A DNA stretch of 64,000 nt from assembly GCF_000316515.1 (NCBI RefSeq), contig NC_019675.1:1513964-1577963 (forward strand), in the 5' to 3' direction. Under the pieces are notes generated by a model, which saw nothing but the letters and a program-made list of their open reading frames with translations, ran no database searches and had not been told where the DNA came from. The DNA is from Cyanobium gracile PCC 6307 (lineage in GTDB: Bacteria; Cyanobacteriota; Cyanobacteriia; PCC-6307; Cyanobiaceae). This document shows positions 57,594-64,000 of this stretch, one piece after another (the stretch's first letter is position 1; the number at the start of each line of letters is the position of its first letter). Position numbers and translations under genes: made by a program.

Positions 57594-57698
57594 ATGGACA
57601 CAAGCCGCCTGCTGCTGGCCTTTCTCGCCTTCGGAGCCGCCTGCACCTCCCTCTGGGCCTGGATGCTGGCCACCACCACCGCTCCGTCGGACGGGTGA
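57594..57698 (+). CDS. 34-residue membrane peptide
   Basis: An ATG at 57594 opens a frame of 34 codons to TGA 57696, encoding MDTSRLLLAFLAFGAACTSL, then WAWMLATTTAPSDG. It is one transmembrane helix with short ends. An A/T-rich stretch (TTTGTAAAGTTTTTTATCGG) precedes it, possibly promoter DNA of the divergent htrA region. It sits ahead of the DUF2973-like gene. Coding status is plausible, unproven. Confidence 0.4.
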   Translation: MDTSRLLLAFLAFGAACTSLWAWMLATTTAPSDG

Positions 57699-57740
57699 TG
57701 ATGGGGGCGAGTCCGCGGACTGCGGGGTTCCCATCGCGCC

Positions 57741-58031
57741 ATGACCTCCCTCCTCTCGCAGATCTTCCCGATCGTCTACGGGGCCTGTTTCATCGTTCTG
57801 CTGTGGCAGGCGTTCCGGGTCATGGGGCAGGGGTTCCGCGCCATTCCCCGTCCCGGCGATGCGGGAGCCGCCGCCACGGAGCAGGGCGGCCCCGCCGGTG
57901 ATCGCACCGGCCGCCTCACCATCCACCCGGAGTTGCTGGATGCCGATGGTCAGCTCACCCAGGAGGACCTGCTCACGGTGCGTTTCAGCGGCGACAACGA
58001 GCAGCCCGCTTTCCCCACCGATCCCAACTGA
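57741..58031 (+). CDS. Small membrane protein, DUF2973-like
   Basis: A 96-residue protein with one N-terminal transmembrane helix (IFPIVYGACFIVLLWQAFRV). A soluble tail carries LTIHPELLDADGQLTQEDLL, then TVRFSGD, which resembles the end of DUF2973, a cyanobacterial family (HPELLDxxG...LLxxRF). No function is known. The assignment is tentative. The gene is well separated from its neighbours. Confidence 0.6.
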   Translation: MTSLLSQIFPIVYGACFIVLLWQAFRVMGQGFRAIPRPGDAGAAATEQGGPAGDRTGRLTIHPELLDADGQLTQEDLLTVRFSGDNEQPAFPTDPN

Positions 58032-58092
58032 GCGCAGCCGGCCGGCCGCTGAATAGGCTCCCTGAGGTGAATGCGCCAACCGGCGGAGATCG

Positions 58093-58479
58093 ATGGTGGA
58101 TCAGAGAACGCGAATCGTGGCGGCTGTGCTCGGGGCACTGAAGCTGCCGCCACGGTTTCGACTCAAGATGGTGAAGGACGACCCCATCCGGCTCGAGCTC
58201 AGCCTGACGCCGTCCTACGGCAAGGATCCGATCCTGGTCGGCATCGTCGAATCCCAGGACCTGGTAGCCCGGCGCGACCGGGAGGGACGCATCCCCCGTG
58301 ACCTCCAGGGGACCTGGGACTGGACCGTGCGCCACGGCAAGGTCACCACGGGCGGCTGGAACCCCTACCTGAAGGAGGCCCTCCAGACCATGTTCGAGAC
58401 CGGCCTGCCGGCCATCGTCTACGAAGAAACCACCGGAGAGGCCTACCACCCGGTGGATGGCATTCGCCACGTGCGCTGA
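58093..58479 (+). CDS. Conserved hypothetical protein
   Basis: A 128-residue soluble protein from ATG 58093: RIVAAVLGALKLPPRFRLKM, then ILVGIVESQDLVARRDREGR, GTWDWTVRHGKVTTGGWNPY and LKEALQTMFETGLPAIVYEE. It looks well folded and conserved (Trp-rich centre) but I do not know the family. Its TGA overlaps the CTG used by hrpB, so the two are likely co-translated. Confidence 0.65.
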   Translation: MVDQRTRIVAAVLGALKLPPRFRLKMVKDDPIRLELSLTPSYGKDPILVGIVESQDLVARRDREGRIPRDLQGTWDWTVRHGKVTTGGWNPYLKEALQTMFETGLPAIVYEETTGEAYHPVDGIRHVR

Positions 58480-61064
58480 ACCCGCCCCTGCCCATCGACG
58501 GCCGCCTCGCGGCGATCACCGCGGCCCTCGGGCCCGGGGCCACCCTCCTGCTCCAGGCCGAACCCGGCGCCGGCAAGACCACCCGGGTTCCCCTCGCCCT
58601 GCTGGAGAGCCTCGGCCCGGAGGGCCGCCTGCTGCTGCTGGAGCCGCGGCGGCTGGCGGCCCGGAATGCCGCCCAGCGCCTCGCCGCCAGCCTCGATGAA
58701 AGCGTCGGCGGGCGTGTGGGCTACAGCGTGCGACTGGAGTCGCGCACCTCGGCGGCCACCCGGCTGGAAGTGGTCACCGCAGGGCTGTTTCTGCGCCGGC
58801 TCCAGGCCGATCCCGCCCTGGACGGGGTGGCCTGTGTGATCTTCGACGAATTCCATGAGCGCCAGGCCGAGGCGGATCTGGCTCTGGCCCTGGTGCGTCA
58901 GGCCCGCAGCCTGCTGCGTCCCGAGCTGCGCCTGCTGGTGATGTCCGCCACCCTCGATCTGGCGCCCCTGGCCGCCGAGCTGGATGGGGCCAGCGTGATC
59001 AGCTGCGAGGGCCGCAGCCATCCGGTGGCGGTGACCTACCAGCCGCCGCGGCCGGACGAGCGGCTGGAGCGCCAGGTGCTGCGGGCCCTCGAAGGCCACT
59101 GGCTGGCCGAACCCGAGCCGCGGGGCACCGCGCTGGTGTTCCTGCCTGGCCTGGGGGAGCTGGAGACGGCACGGCGGGCCATTGAGGCCGCCTCCTGGGG
59201 CGAGCAGCTGGAGGTGGCTCTGCTGCACGGCCAGCTGCCGCTGGCGGCCCAGGGCCAGGCGATTGCGGCCCCCCGGGGGGGGATGGGGAAGGTGGTGCTG
59301 GCCACGTCGGTGGCGGAGAGCTCGCTCACGATCGCGGCGGTGACCCTGGTCATCGACAGCGGTCTGAGCCGACGCAGCCGCTTCGACCCGGCCACGGGCA
59401 TGGATGGGCTGGTCACCCAGCCCGCCAGCCAGGCCAGTGCCGAGCAGCGACGTGGCCGGGCCGGCCGGCTGGGGCCGGGGCGGTGTGTGCGGCTCTGGTC
59501 CCCGGCGGAGCAGCAGCGGCGGCCGGCCTTCGATCCACCGGAGCTGCTTGAGGTGGATCCCCTGCCGATCGCCCTGCAGCTGGCGGAATGGGGCGCCGCG
59601 GAGGACAACAGCCTGCCCTGGCTCACCGCGCCCCCCCGCCGGCCCCTCGAAGAGGCCCGCGATCTGCTGCGGCAGCTCGGGGCCGTCGATGGCCATGGCC
59701 GCATCACCCCGCACGGGCGGGCCATGGCCCGACTCGGGCTGCATCCGCGCCTGGCCCACATGCTGCTGCGGGCCCGAGACAGGGGCTGGGAGTCCCTCGC
59801 CACGGCGGTGGCCGTGCTGCTGAGCGAGCGCGATCCCCTCGATCGCCGCGAGGCCGGCAGTGATCTGATGCGGCGCCTCGACTGGCTGCGGCGCCGCCCG
59901 GGGGCGGAGGGGAGCGGGCGCTCGGCGGGCCGGGGCCCATGGACGACCCTGCAGTCCCAGCTGCTGCGCCAGCTGCGGCAGGGGCGTTCGGTGGCGGTCC
60001 CTGTGGCGGCCACCGCGGCGATCGCCTCCGGCGGTGGCTCCCATGGCGATGCCGGGGGTGGGTCGGGCGATGGCCGTGCCGCCCAGCTGCTGGCCTGGGC
60101 CTACCCGGAGCGGCTGGCCCTGGGCAGGGGCCGGGGCGATGGGCGCTTCCTGATGCGCAGCGGCCGCGGCGCCGTGCTGCCCCCGGGGGATCCCCTCGCC
60201 GCGGCCGAAGCGCTGGCGATCGCCAGTGTCGACGGCCAGGGCCAGGAGGCCCGGGTGCGGCTGGCGGTGGCCCTCTCCCGCAGCGGCCTGGAGGAGCTGG
60301 TGGGGGAGGAGATCGAGGAGGAGCACGAAGCCCGCTGGGATGGCACCGACCAGCGGGTGCGCTGCGAGCGGCTGCGGCGCAGCGGTGCCCTGGTGCTGGA
60401 GCGCCGCCCCTGGCCGGACGCCAGCGGTGAGCTGGTGGAGCGGGCCCTGCTGGAGGGCCTCGAACGCTCGGGCCTGGAGGTGCTCCCCTGGTGCCGCGCC
60501 AGCCGCCAGCTGCAGCAGCGCCTGATGCTGGCCCACCGGCACCTGGGGGCTCCCTGGCCCGACCGATCGCCGGAACGGCTCGGGCAGGACCTGGGGGCCT
60601 GGCTGGGGCCCCACCTCGGCGGCCTGCGCAGCCTCCAGGATCTGCAGCAACTGGACCTGGCGGAGATCCTCTGGGGGGAACTGGACTGGTCCCTTCGCCG
60701 GGAGCTGGATCGGCTGCTGCCCCTCAGCCAGCCGGTGCCCTCCGGCCGCCGGGTGCCGCTGGACTACGGGAGTGGCACGCCTGTGCTGGCCGTGAAGCTG
60801 CAGGAGATGTTCGGCTGTCTCGAGGGGCCGACGGTGCTGGACGGCCGGCTGGCGGTGCGGGTGGAGCTGCTGTCACCGGCGGGACGCCCGGCGGCGGTCA
60901 CCAGCGACCTGGCCGGCTTCTGGAGCCAGGGCTACGCCGAGGTGCGCCGCGAGCTGCGCGGCCGCTACCCCCGCCACCCCTGGCCCGAGGATCCCCGCCA
61001 GGGCGTCGCCAGCGCCCGCACCACGGCGGGCCTGGCGCGGGAAGCGCGCGGGGAGAGTCGCTGA
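58476..61064 (+). CDS. hrpB: ATP-dependent helicase HrpB, probable CTG start
   Basis: A 862-residue DEAH-like helicase. Walker A is LLLQAEPGAGKTTRVPLALL (residue about 26), motif II is CVIFDEFHERQAEADLALAL, motif III is LVMSATLDLAP, motif V is VLATSVAESSLTIAAVTLVI, and motif VI is EQRRGRAGRLGPGRC. The first ATG/GTG/TTG in the frame is GTG 58716, after Walker A, so the gene must start earlier. CTG 58476 overlaps the upstream TGA as CTGA and gives a normal N-terminus (NPPLPIDGRLAAITAAL). The function of HrpB is not established. Confidence 0.88.
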   Translation: MNPPLPIDGRLAAITAALGPGATLLLQAEPGAGKTTRVPLALLESLGPEGRLLLLEPRRLAARNAAQRLAASLDESVGGRVGYSVRLESRTSAATRLEVVTAGLFLRRLQADPALDGVACVIFDEFHERQAEADLALALVRQARSLLRPELRLLVMSATLDLAPLAAELDGASVISCEGRSHPVAVTYQPPRPDERLERQVLRALEGHWLAEPEPRGTALVFLPGLGELETARRAIEAASWGEQLEVALLHGQLPLAAQGQAIAAPRGGMGKVVLATSVAESSLTIAAVTLVIDSGLSRRSRFDPATGMDGLVTQPASQASAEQRRGRAGRLGPGRCVRLWSPAEQQRRPAFDPPELLEVDPLPIALQLAEWGAAEDNSLPWLTAPPRRPLEEARDLLRQLGAVDGHGRITPHGRAMARLGLHPRLAHMLLRARDRGWESLATAVAVLLSERDPLDRREAGSDLMRRLDWLRRRPGAEGSGRSAGRGPWTTLQSQLLRQLRQGRSVAVPVAATAAIASGGGSHGDAGGGSGDGRAAQLLAWAYPERLALGRGRGDGRFLMRSGRGAVLPPGDPLAAAEALAIASVDGQGQEARVRLAVALSRSGLEELVGEEIEEEHEARWDGTDQRVRCERLRRSGALVLERRPWPDASGELVERALLEGLERSGLEVLPWCRASRQLQQRLMLAHRHLGAPWPDRSPERLGQDLGAWLGPHLGGLRSLQDLQQLDLAEILWGELDWSLRRELDRLLPLSQPVPSGRRVPLDYGSGTPVLAVKLQEMFGCLEGPTVLDGRLAVRVELLSPAGRPAAVTSDLAGFWSQGYAEVRRELRGRYPRHPWPEDPRQGVASARTTAGLAREARGESR

Positions 61065-61075
61065 GCGCTCCCTCC

Positions 61076-61891
61076 CTAGGGCAGACCGTCGAGCAGATGG
61101 CCGAAGCCGAAGTGGCGCAGTCCCTCCAGGATGCCCATGCAGCCATGGGCGCGGGCGCGGTAGGTGCGGGTCAGCCCCGGCAGGGCCCGCACCAGGCCGG
61201 GCTCGGCATTACCCACCATGACGCTCTGCAGGCCGGTCTCGAACATGGCCAGATCGTTGAGGGAATCCCCCGCTGTGACCACCCGGGCTGGGTCCAGCTC
61301 CAGCCACTCCAGCAGGCCCAGCAGGGTGCTGCCCTTGTTGACGCCGGCCGGCAGCACGTCGAGGTACTTGTCACCGGACACCAGGCAATCCACCCCATGG
61401 GCCTCGATGGCCGCCAGCCGACCGGTGTCGAGCCGGAGGGGGTCGATGCCGTAGGCCAGGCGCCGGTCGGTGCTGAGGGGCTCGGCTGACAGACCCGGCA
61501 CCAGCGCCAGCAGGGGCAGCACCTTCTCCGCCCGGCCCCGCCAGAGGGCCTCGATCGGCTCCAGGGCCAGCGGCAGGGGGGTGAGGCTGGCACCGCAGGC
61601 CACGGTGCAGCCCACATCGCCGATCACCAGGTGGGGGGGATGGAGTCCCAGGGCGGCCTCCGTAGCCAGCAGCCGGGCGACGGAGCGCATGTCCCGGCCG
61701 GTGCTGAACACCTGCAGCACCCGGTGGCGCTGGGAGGCCAGCCAGCGGTAGATGCGGCGGCGGGTCGGCACGGTCCCCTCCAGCAAGGTGCCGTCGAGGT
61801 CGGTGACCAGCATCAGTTCGCTCTGCCTGGGCAGGGGCGCGGCGAGATGGCCCTGAAGGCGGGCCCGGGGTGCCCGCCGGCGGTCCGCCAT
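61076..61891 (-). CDS. HAD-IIB family phosphatase (sucrose-phosphate phosphatase-like)
   Basis: A roughly 271-residue phosphatase. Motif I is LVTDLDGTLLEGTVPTRRRI. The cap follows, then the motif III Lys in AGVNKGSTLLGLLEWLELDP and the acids in VVTAGDSLNDLAMFETGLQS. This GDSLNDLAMF motif is the HAD-IIB hallmark found in sucrose-phosphate phosphatase and Cof proteins. No synthase partner is nearby, so the substrate is unknown. The start could be 61981, 61891 or 61813; the middle one is listed. It is convergent with hrpB. Confidence 0.85.
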   Translation of the reverse strand: MADRRRAPRARLQGHLAAPLPRQSELMLVTDLDGTLLEGTVPTRRRIYRWLASQRHRVLQVFSTGRDMRSVARLLATEAALGLHPPHLVIGDVGCTVACGASLTPLPLALEPIEALWRGRAEKVLPLLALVPGLSAEPLSTDRRLAYGIDPLRLDTGRLAAIEAHGVDCLVSGDKYLDVLPAGVNKGSTLLGLLEWLELDPARVVTAGDSLNDLAMFETGLQSVMVGNAEPGLVRALPGLTRTYRARAHGCMGILEGLRHFGFGHLLDGLP

Positions 61892-62092
61892 CCCGGGCCC
61901 CCAGACGGTGCCGGGGCCGGTTTCGCGGCCGGGCCTGGCATCCGCGCCCGAGGCCTGTCCCGGCAGAGGCCTCACTGCCATGGCCAGGCCCAGCTGTCAA
62001 CCGTGCAACCCACACCCGACTTTGTAGCCCCTGCCACTGTCAAGTCCGCTCCATGTTTCGTTACAGTCAGTGTTCAACCGAGGGTTCCTTCC

Positions 62093-62239
62093 ATGTCTGA
62101 CGCTTCCCAGCCCCGCTTCGGCTTCGTCAACTTCGCCGAAACCTGGAACGGCCGCCTGGCCATGATGGGCTTCGTGATCGGCCTGGCGACCGAAATTCTC
62201 ACCGGCCAAGGCATTCTGGCCCAGGTCGGCCTCGGCTGA
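62093..62239 (+). CDS. hli: High-light-inducible protein
   Basis: A 48-residue one-helix protein. The LHC-like chlorophyll-binding motif is in NFAETWNGRLAMMGFVIGLA (E-x-x-N-G-R-x-A-M-x-G-F), followed by TEILTGQGILAQVG. It binds chlorophyll and protects photosystem II during high-light stress and assembly. ATG 62093 follows a TTCCTT stretch and an AT-richer block (TTTCGTTACAGTC) that probably holds the promoter. A terminator follows it, so it is its own unit. Confidence 0.93.
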   Translation: MSDASQPRFGFVNFAETWNGRLAMMGFVIGLATEILTGQGILAQVGLG

Positions 62240-62292
62240 AGCCTGGCCGTCGTCCCCGGCACCAGAGCCCTTGAAGCCCGTTCCAGACCCAG

Positions 62293-62318
62293 GCCGCCGG
62301 CCCTGCCGGCGGCTTTTT
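62293..62318 (+). terminator. Rho-independent terminator after hli
   Basis: GCCGCCGGC (62293-62301) pairs perfectly with GCCGGCGGC (62305-62313) across CCT and is followed by TTTTT. It lies 53 bases past the hli stop. Confidence 0.85.
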
Positions 62319-62381
62319 CATGGGCCCGACGGCTGTCCCTGGCGGTCCTAGGTTGAACTTCTCACCAGGCAGCGCCCCCTG

Positions 62382-62576
62382 ATGGCCCCTTCCGCCACCG
62401 CTCCCCGCTTCTATGTGGGCAACCGTCGCGACGGCGCCAGGTTGCTCAGCAGCGCCCTGGTGATCGCCGGCGCGGGGCTGGTCCGAATCGACCATCCGCT
62501 GGGCCGGGCCGTGGCCCTGGTGGCCGGCCTGCTGAGTCTCTACTGGTGGATCTGCTATCGCCAGCTCAAGCAGTGA
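62382..62576 (+). CDS. Small two-helix membrane protein
   Basis: A 64-residue protein from ATG 62382 with two hydrophobic stretches (LLSSALVIAGAGLVRIDHPL and AVALVAGLLSLYWWICYRQL) and a basic end. It sits 4 bases before xseA. No function is known. Confidence 0.65.
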   Translation: MAPSATAPRFYVGNRRDGARLLSSALVIAGAGLVRIDHPLGRAVALVAGLLSLYWWICYRQLKQ

Positions 62577-62580
62577 ATCC

Positions 62581-63771
62581 ATGCTCACGGTCCCTGGCAG
62601 CAGTGCGTCCCCCCGCCAGCACGACGGCATCCCCCGCTACACGGTCGCCGAGCTCAATCAGGCCATCGGTGCCCTGCTGGAGCGGGGCTTTGCCCCCCGC
62701 TTCCTGCTGGAGGCGACCGTGGGGCGCCCCCAGCAGAAAAAGGGCCATCTCTGGCTGACCCTCCTTGATGGCCAGGCCAGCATCCAGGGGGTGATCTGGT
62801 CGTCCCAGATGCAGAAACTCGGCTTCGTGCCCCAGGAGGGGGATGGGGTGGTGGTGGTCGGCAAGCTCAACTTCTGGGCGGCGCGGGCCAGCCTCACGGT
62901 GCAGGTGCTGGATGTGCGCCCCAGCCTCACCACCGTCCTGCGCCAGTTCGAGCAGGTGCGCAGCCGGCTGGAGCCGGAGGGGCTCTTCGACCCGGAGCGA
63001 AAGCGACCGCTGCCCCGCTGGCCCAGGCGCATCGCTTTGCTCACCAGCGTGCCCAGCGCCGCCCTGGCCGACATGCTGCGCACCGCCCGGGAACGCTGGC
63101 CCGCCACCGACCTGCTGGTGGTGCCGATCCCCGTGCAGGGGAACGTGGAAGCCCAGATCGTGGGCGCGATCGAGAGCCTGGGCGCCCAGGCCGACCACCT
63201 CGGTATCGAAGCCATCGTGCTGGCCCGCGGCGGCGGCAGCCGGGAGGATCTGGCCGTCTTCGACGGGGAATCCCTGGCCCGCTGCCTGGCGGCCTGTCGC
63301 CGGCCCGTCATCTGCGGCATCGGCCATGAGGATGACGTGACCATCGCCGATCTGGTGGCCGACTACCGGGCGGCCACGCCCACGGCGGCCCTGGTGGCAC
63401 TGCTGCCGGACCGCAGCCAGGTGATCCGGGCCCTTGAGCAGGAGCGCGGCCATCTGCAACGGACACTGGCCCTGCGCATCGCCTCGGCCCGCCAATGGCT
63501 GAGCGCACGGCAGGACCAGCTGCAGCGGCTCCACCCCGCCCGTCTGCTGAGCCAGCGGCGCCAGTGGCTGGACCAGCGGCGGCAACTACTGCAGGCGCTC
63601 TCGCCGCGGCACCTGCTGGCCAGGGGGTTCAGCCTGCTCCGGGATGGCGAAGGTCGCCTGCTGCGCTCGGTGAGCCAGCTGCGGCCAGGCACAGGCATCA
63701 CCGCCGAGCTGGCGGATGGTCGGGTCGCCCTGGAGGTGCAGGCCATCGAGCCGGACGGGCCAGGTCCCTGA
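62581..63771 (+). CDS. xseA: Exodeoxyribonuclease VII large subunit
   Basis: A 396-residue nuclease subunit that degrades single-stranded DNA from both ends. The N-terminal OB-fold begins PRYTVAELNQAIGALLERGF and has WLTLLDGQASIQGVIWSSQM. The catalytic middle has RIALLTSVPSAALADMLRTA, ARGGGSREDLAVFDGESLAR and VICGIGHEDDVTIADLVADY. The C-terminal coiled coil (LASARQWLSARQDQL-type heptads, then LLSQRRQWLDQRRQLL) holds the small subunits. Slightly short but complete. Confidence 0.94.
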   Translation: MLTVPGSSASPRQHDGIPRYTVAELNQAIGALLERGFAPRFLLEATVGRPQQKKGHLWLTLLDGQASIQGVIWSSQMQKLGFVPQEGDGVVVVGKLNFWAARASLTVQVLDVRPSLTTVLRQFEQVRSRLEPEGLFDPERKRPLPRWPRRIALLTSVPSAALADMLRTARERWPATDLLVVPIPVQGNVEAQIVGAIESLGAQADHLGIEAIVLARGGGSREDLAVFDGESLARCLAACRRPVICGIGHEDDVTIADLVADYRAATPTAALVALLPDRSQVIRALEQERGHLQRTLALRIASARQWLSARQDQLQRLHPARLLSQRRQWLDQRRQLLQALSPRHLLARGFSLLRDGEGRLLRSVSQLRPGTGITAELADGRVALEVQAIEPDGPGP

Positions 63772-63863
63772 CCCCAGGCCCGGGGCAGCGCCCCAGGTTC
63801 CTTTGCTTCCATCCACCAGTCGTTCCGCCTGGCTCCCTCCCGTTTCCGTCCTTGCTTGCACCC

Positions 63864-64000
63864 ATGGTCAAACCCTCCCCTCGAGCCAGCGCCTCCGCCA
63901 AAGCCGCCAACGACCTCTCTGGCCAGGACGCCGATGGCGATCGGGCCGGTCACAGCGAAGGACCTGAGGCGGACGGGGGACGTGATGGGGACGACGTGGC
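63864..64000 (+). CDS. xseB: Probable exodeoxyribonuclease VII small subunit, start only
   Basis: ATG 63864 opens a frame (MVKPSPRASASAKAANDLSG) still open at the window end. The disordered, Ala/Ser/Asp-rich start is typical of cyanobacterial XseB N-termini, and xseB commonly follows xseA; the 92-base gap is normal. The conserved helix pair would lie beyond base 64000, so the call rests mainly on context. Confidence 0.45.
   Translation, partial: MVKPSPRASASAKAANDLSGQDADGDRAGHSEGPEADGGRDGDDV

Noticed and set aside
58443-60650. A 735-residue minus-strand frame opposite hrpB
   Set aside because: Gln/Gly/His-rich shadow text; hrpB helicase motifs on the plus strand are clear.
61631-62239. A 202-residue plus-strand protein ending in the HLIP motif
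   Set aside because: Only the last 48 residues are protein-like; the rest is antisense to the HAD-IIB phosphatase and promoter DNA.

Overview
The window is GC-rich, compact DNA from a unicellular cyanobacterium, most likely a Cyanobium/Synechococcus picocyanobacterium. The evidence is a rod-core phycobilisome linker (CpcG), a CpcS-type bilin lyase, a high-light-inducible protein, ferredoxin:thioredoxin reductase, the sufR/sufBCDS arrangement, an iron-uptake-type porin and many small proteins typical of the picocyanobacterial group. Most genes abut or overlap by 1 to 4 bases. I see no rRNA, tRNA or CRISPR array.

Bases 1 to about 6200 form a lower-GC accessory strip that is decaying. An IS3-family element with a frameshifted transposase splits a GNAT acetyltransferase gene. 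Next to it lie an alpha/beta hydrolase remnant, an intact GNAT gene and a DUF4160/DUF2442 pair. An IS91-type unit follows, made of a HUH transposase and a frameshifted tyrosine recombinase.

Bases 6240 to 13000 hold the iron-sulfur cluster assembly locus. It reads ftrC-sufB-sufC-sufD-sufS followed by an L,D-transpeptidase, all on the minus strand, with sufR divergent. A 9-6-9 inverted repeat between ftrC and sufR is a good operator candidate. Bases 13180 to 24550 carry a DMT exporter, cpcS, cpcG, a DUF4912 protein, a phospholipase-D-like lipoprotein, a FAD monooxygenase, several secreted proteins of unknown function, phosphoglucomutase and a porin. Bases 24577 to 29930 (minus strand) hold a glutamate symporter, glutaminase, an Anbu proteasome-like peptidase and a LysM protein. 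Bases 30012 to 39411 (minus strand) hold two RND pump/adaptor pairs with a small membrane protein between them.

Bases 39484 to 64000 are core genome. They include a rarA fusion, peroxiredoxin Q, pantothenate kinase, PAPS reductase, and a tightly overlapped plus-strand run of NDH-2, HAD hydrolase, hflX joined in frame to a 1-Cys peroxiredoxin, ktrB, ktrA and anmK. After these come a CopG regulator, a Nif11-like small protein, an ABC-F ATPase, an HtrA protease, hrpB, a HAD-IIB phosphatase, hli, xseA and the start of a probable xseB.

The most unusual observations are these: an uninterrupted hflX-peroxiredoxin reading frame; two genes (a FAD monooxygenase and hrpB) whose only sensible start is a CTG overlapping the previous stop as CTGA; short perfect tandem duplications at several gene borders; extra hydrophobic segments inserted at the centre of both RND pumps; and the suf operator candidate.
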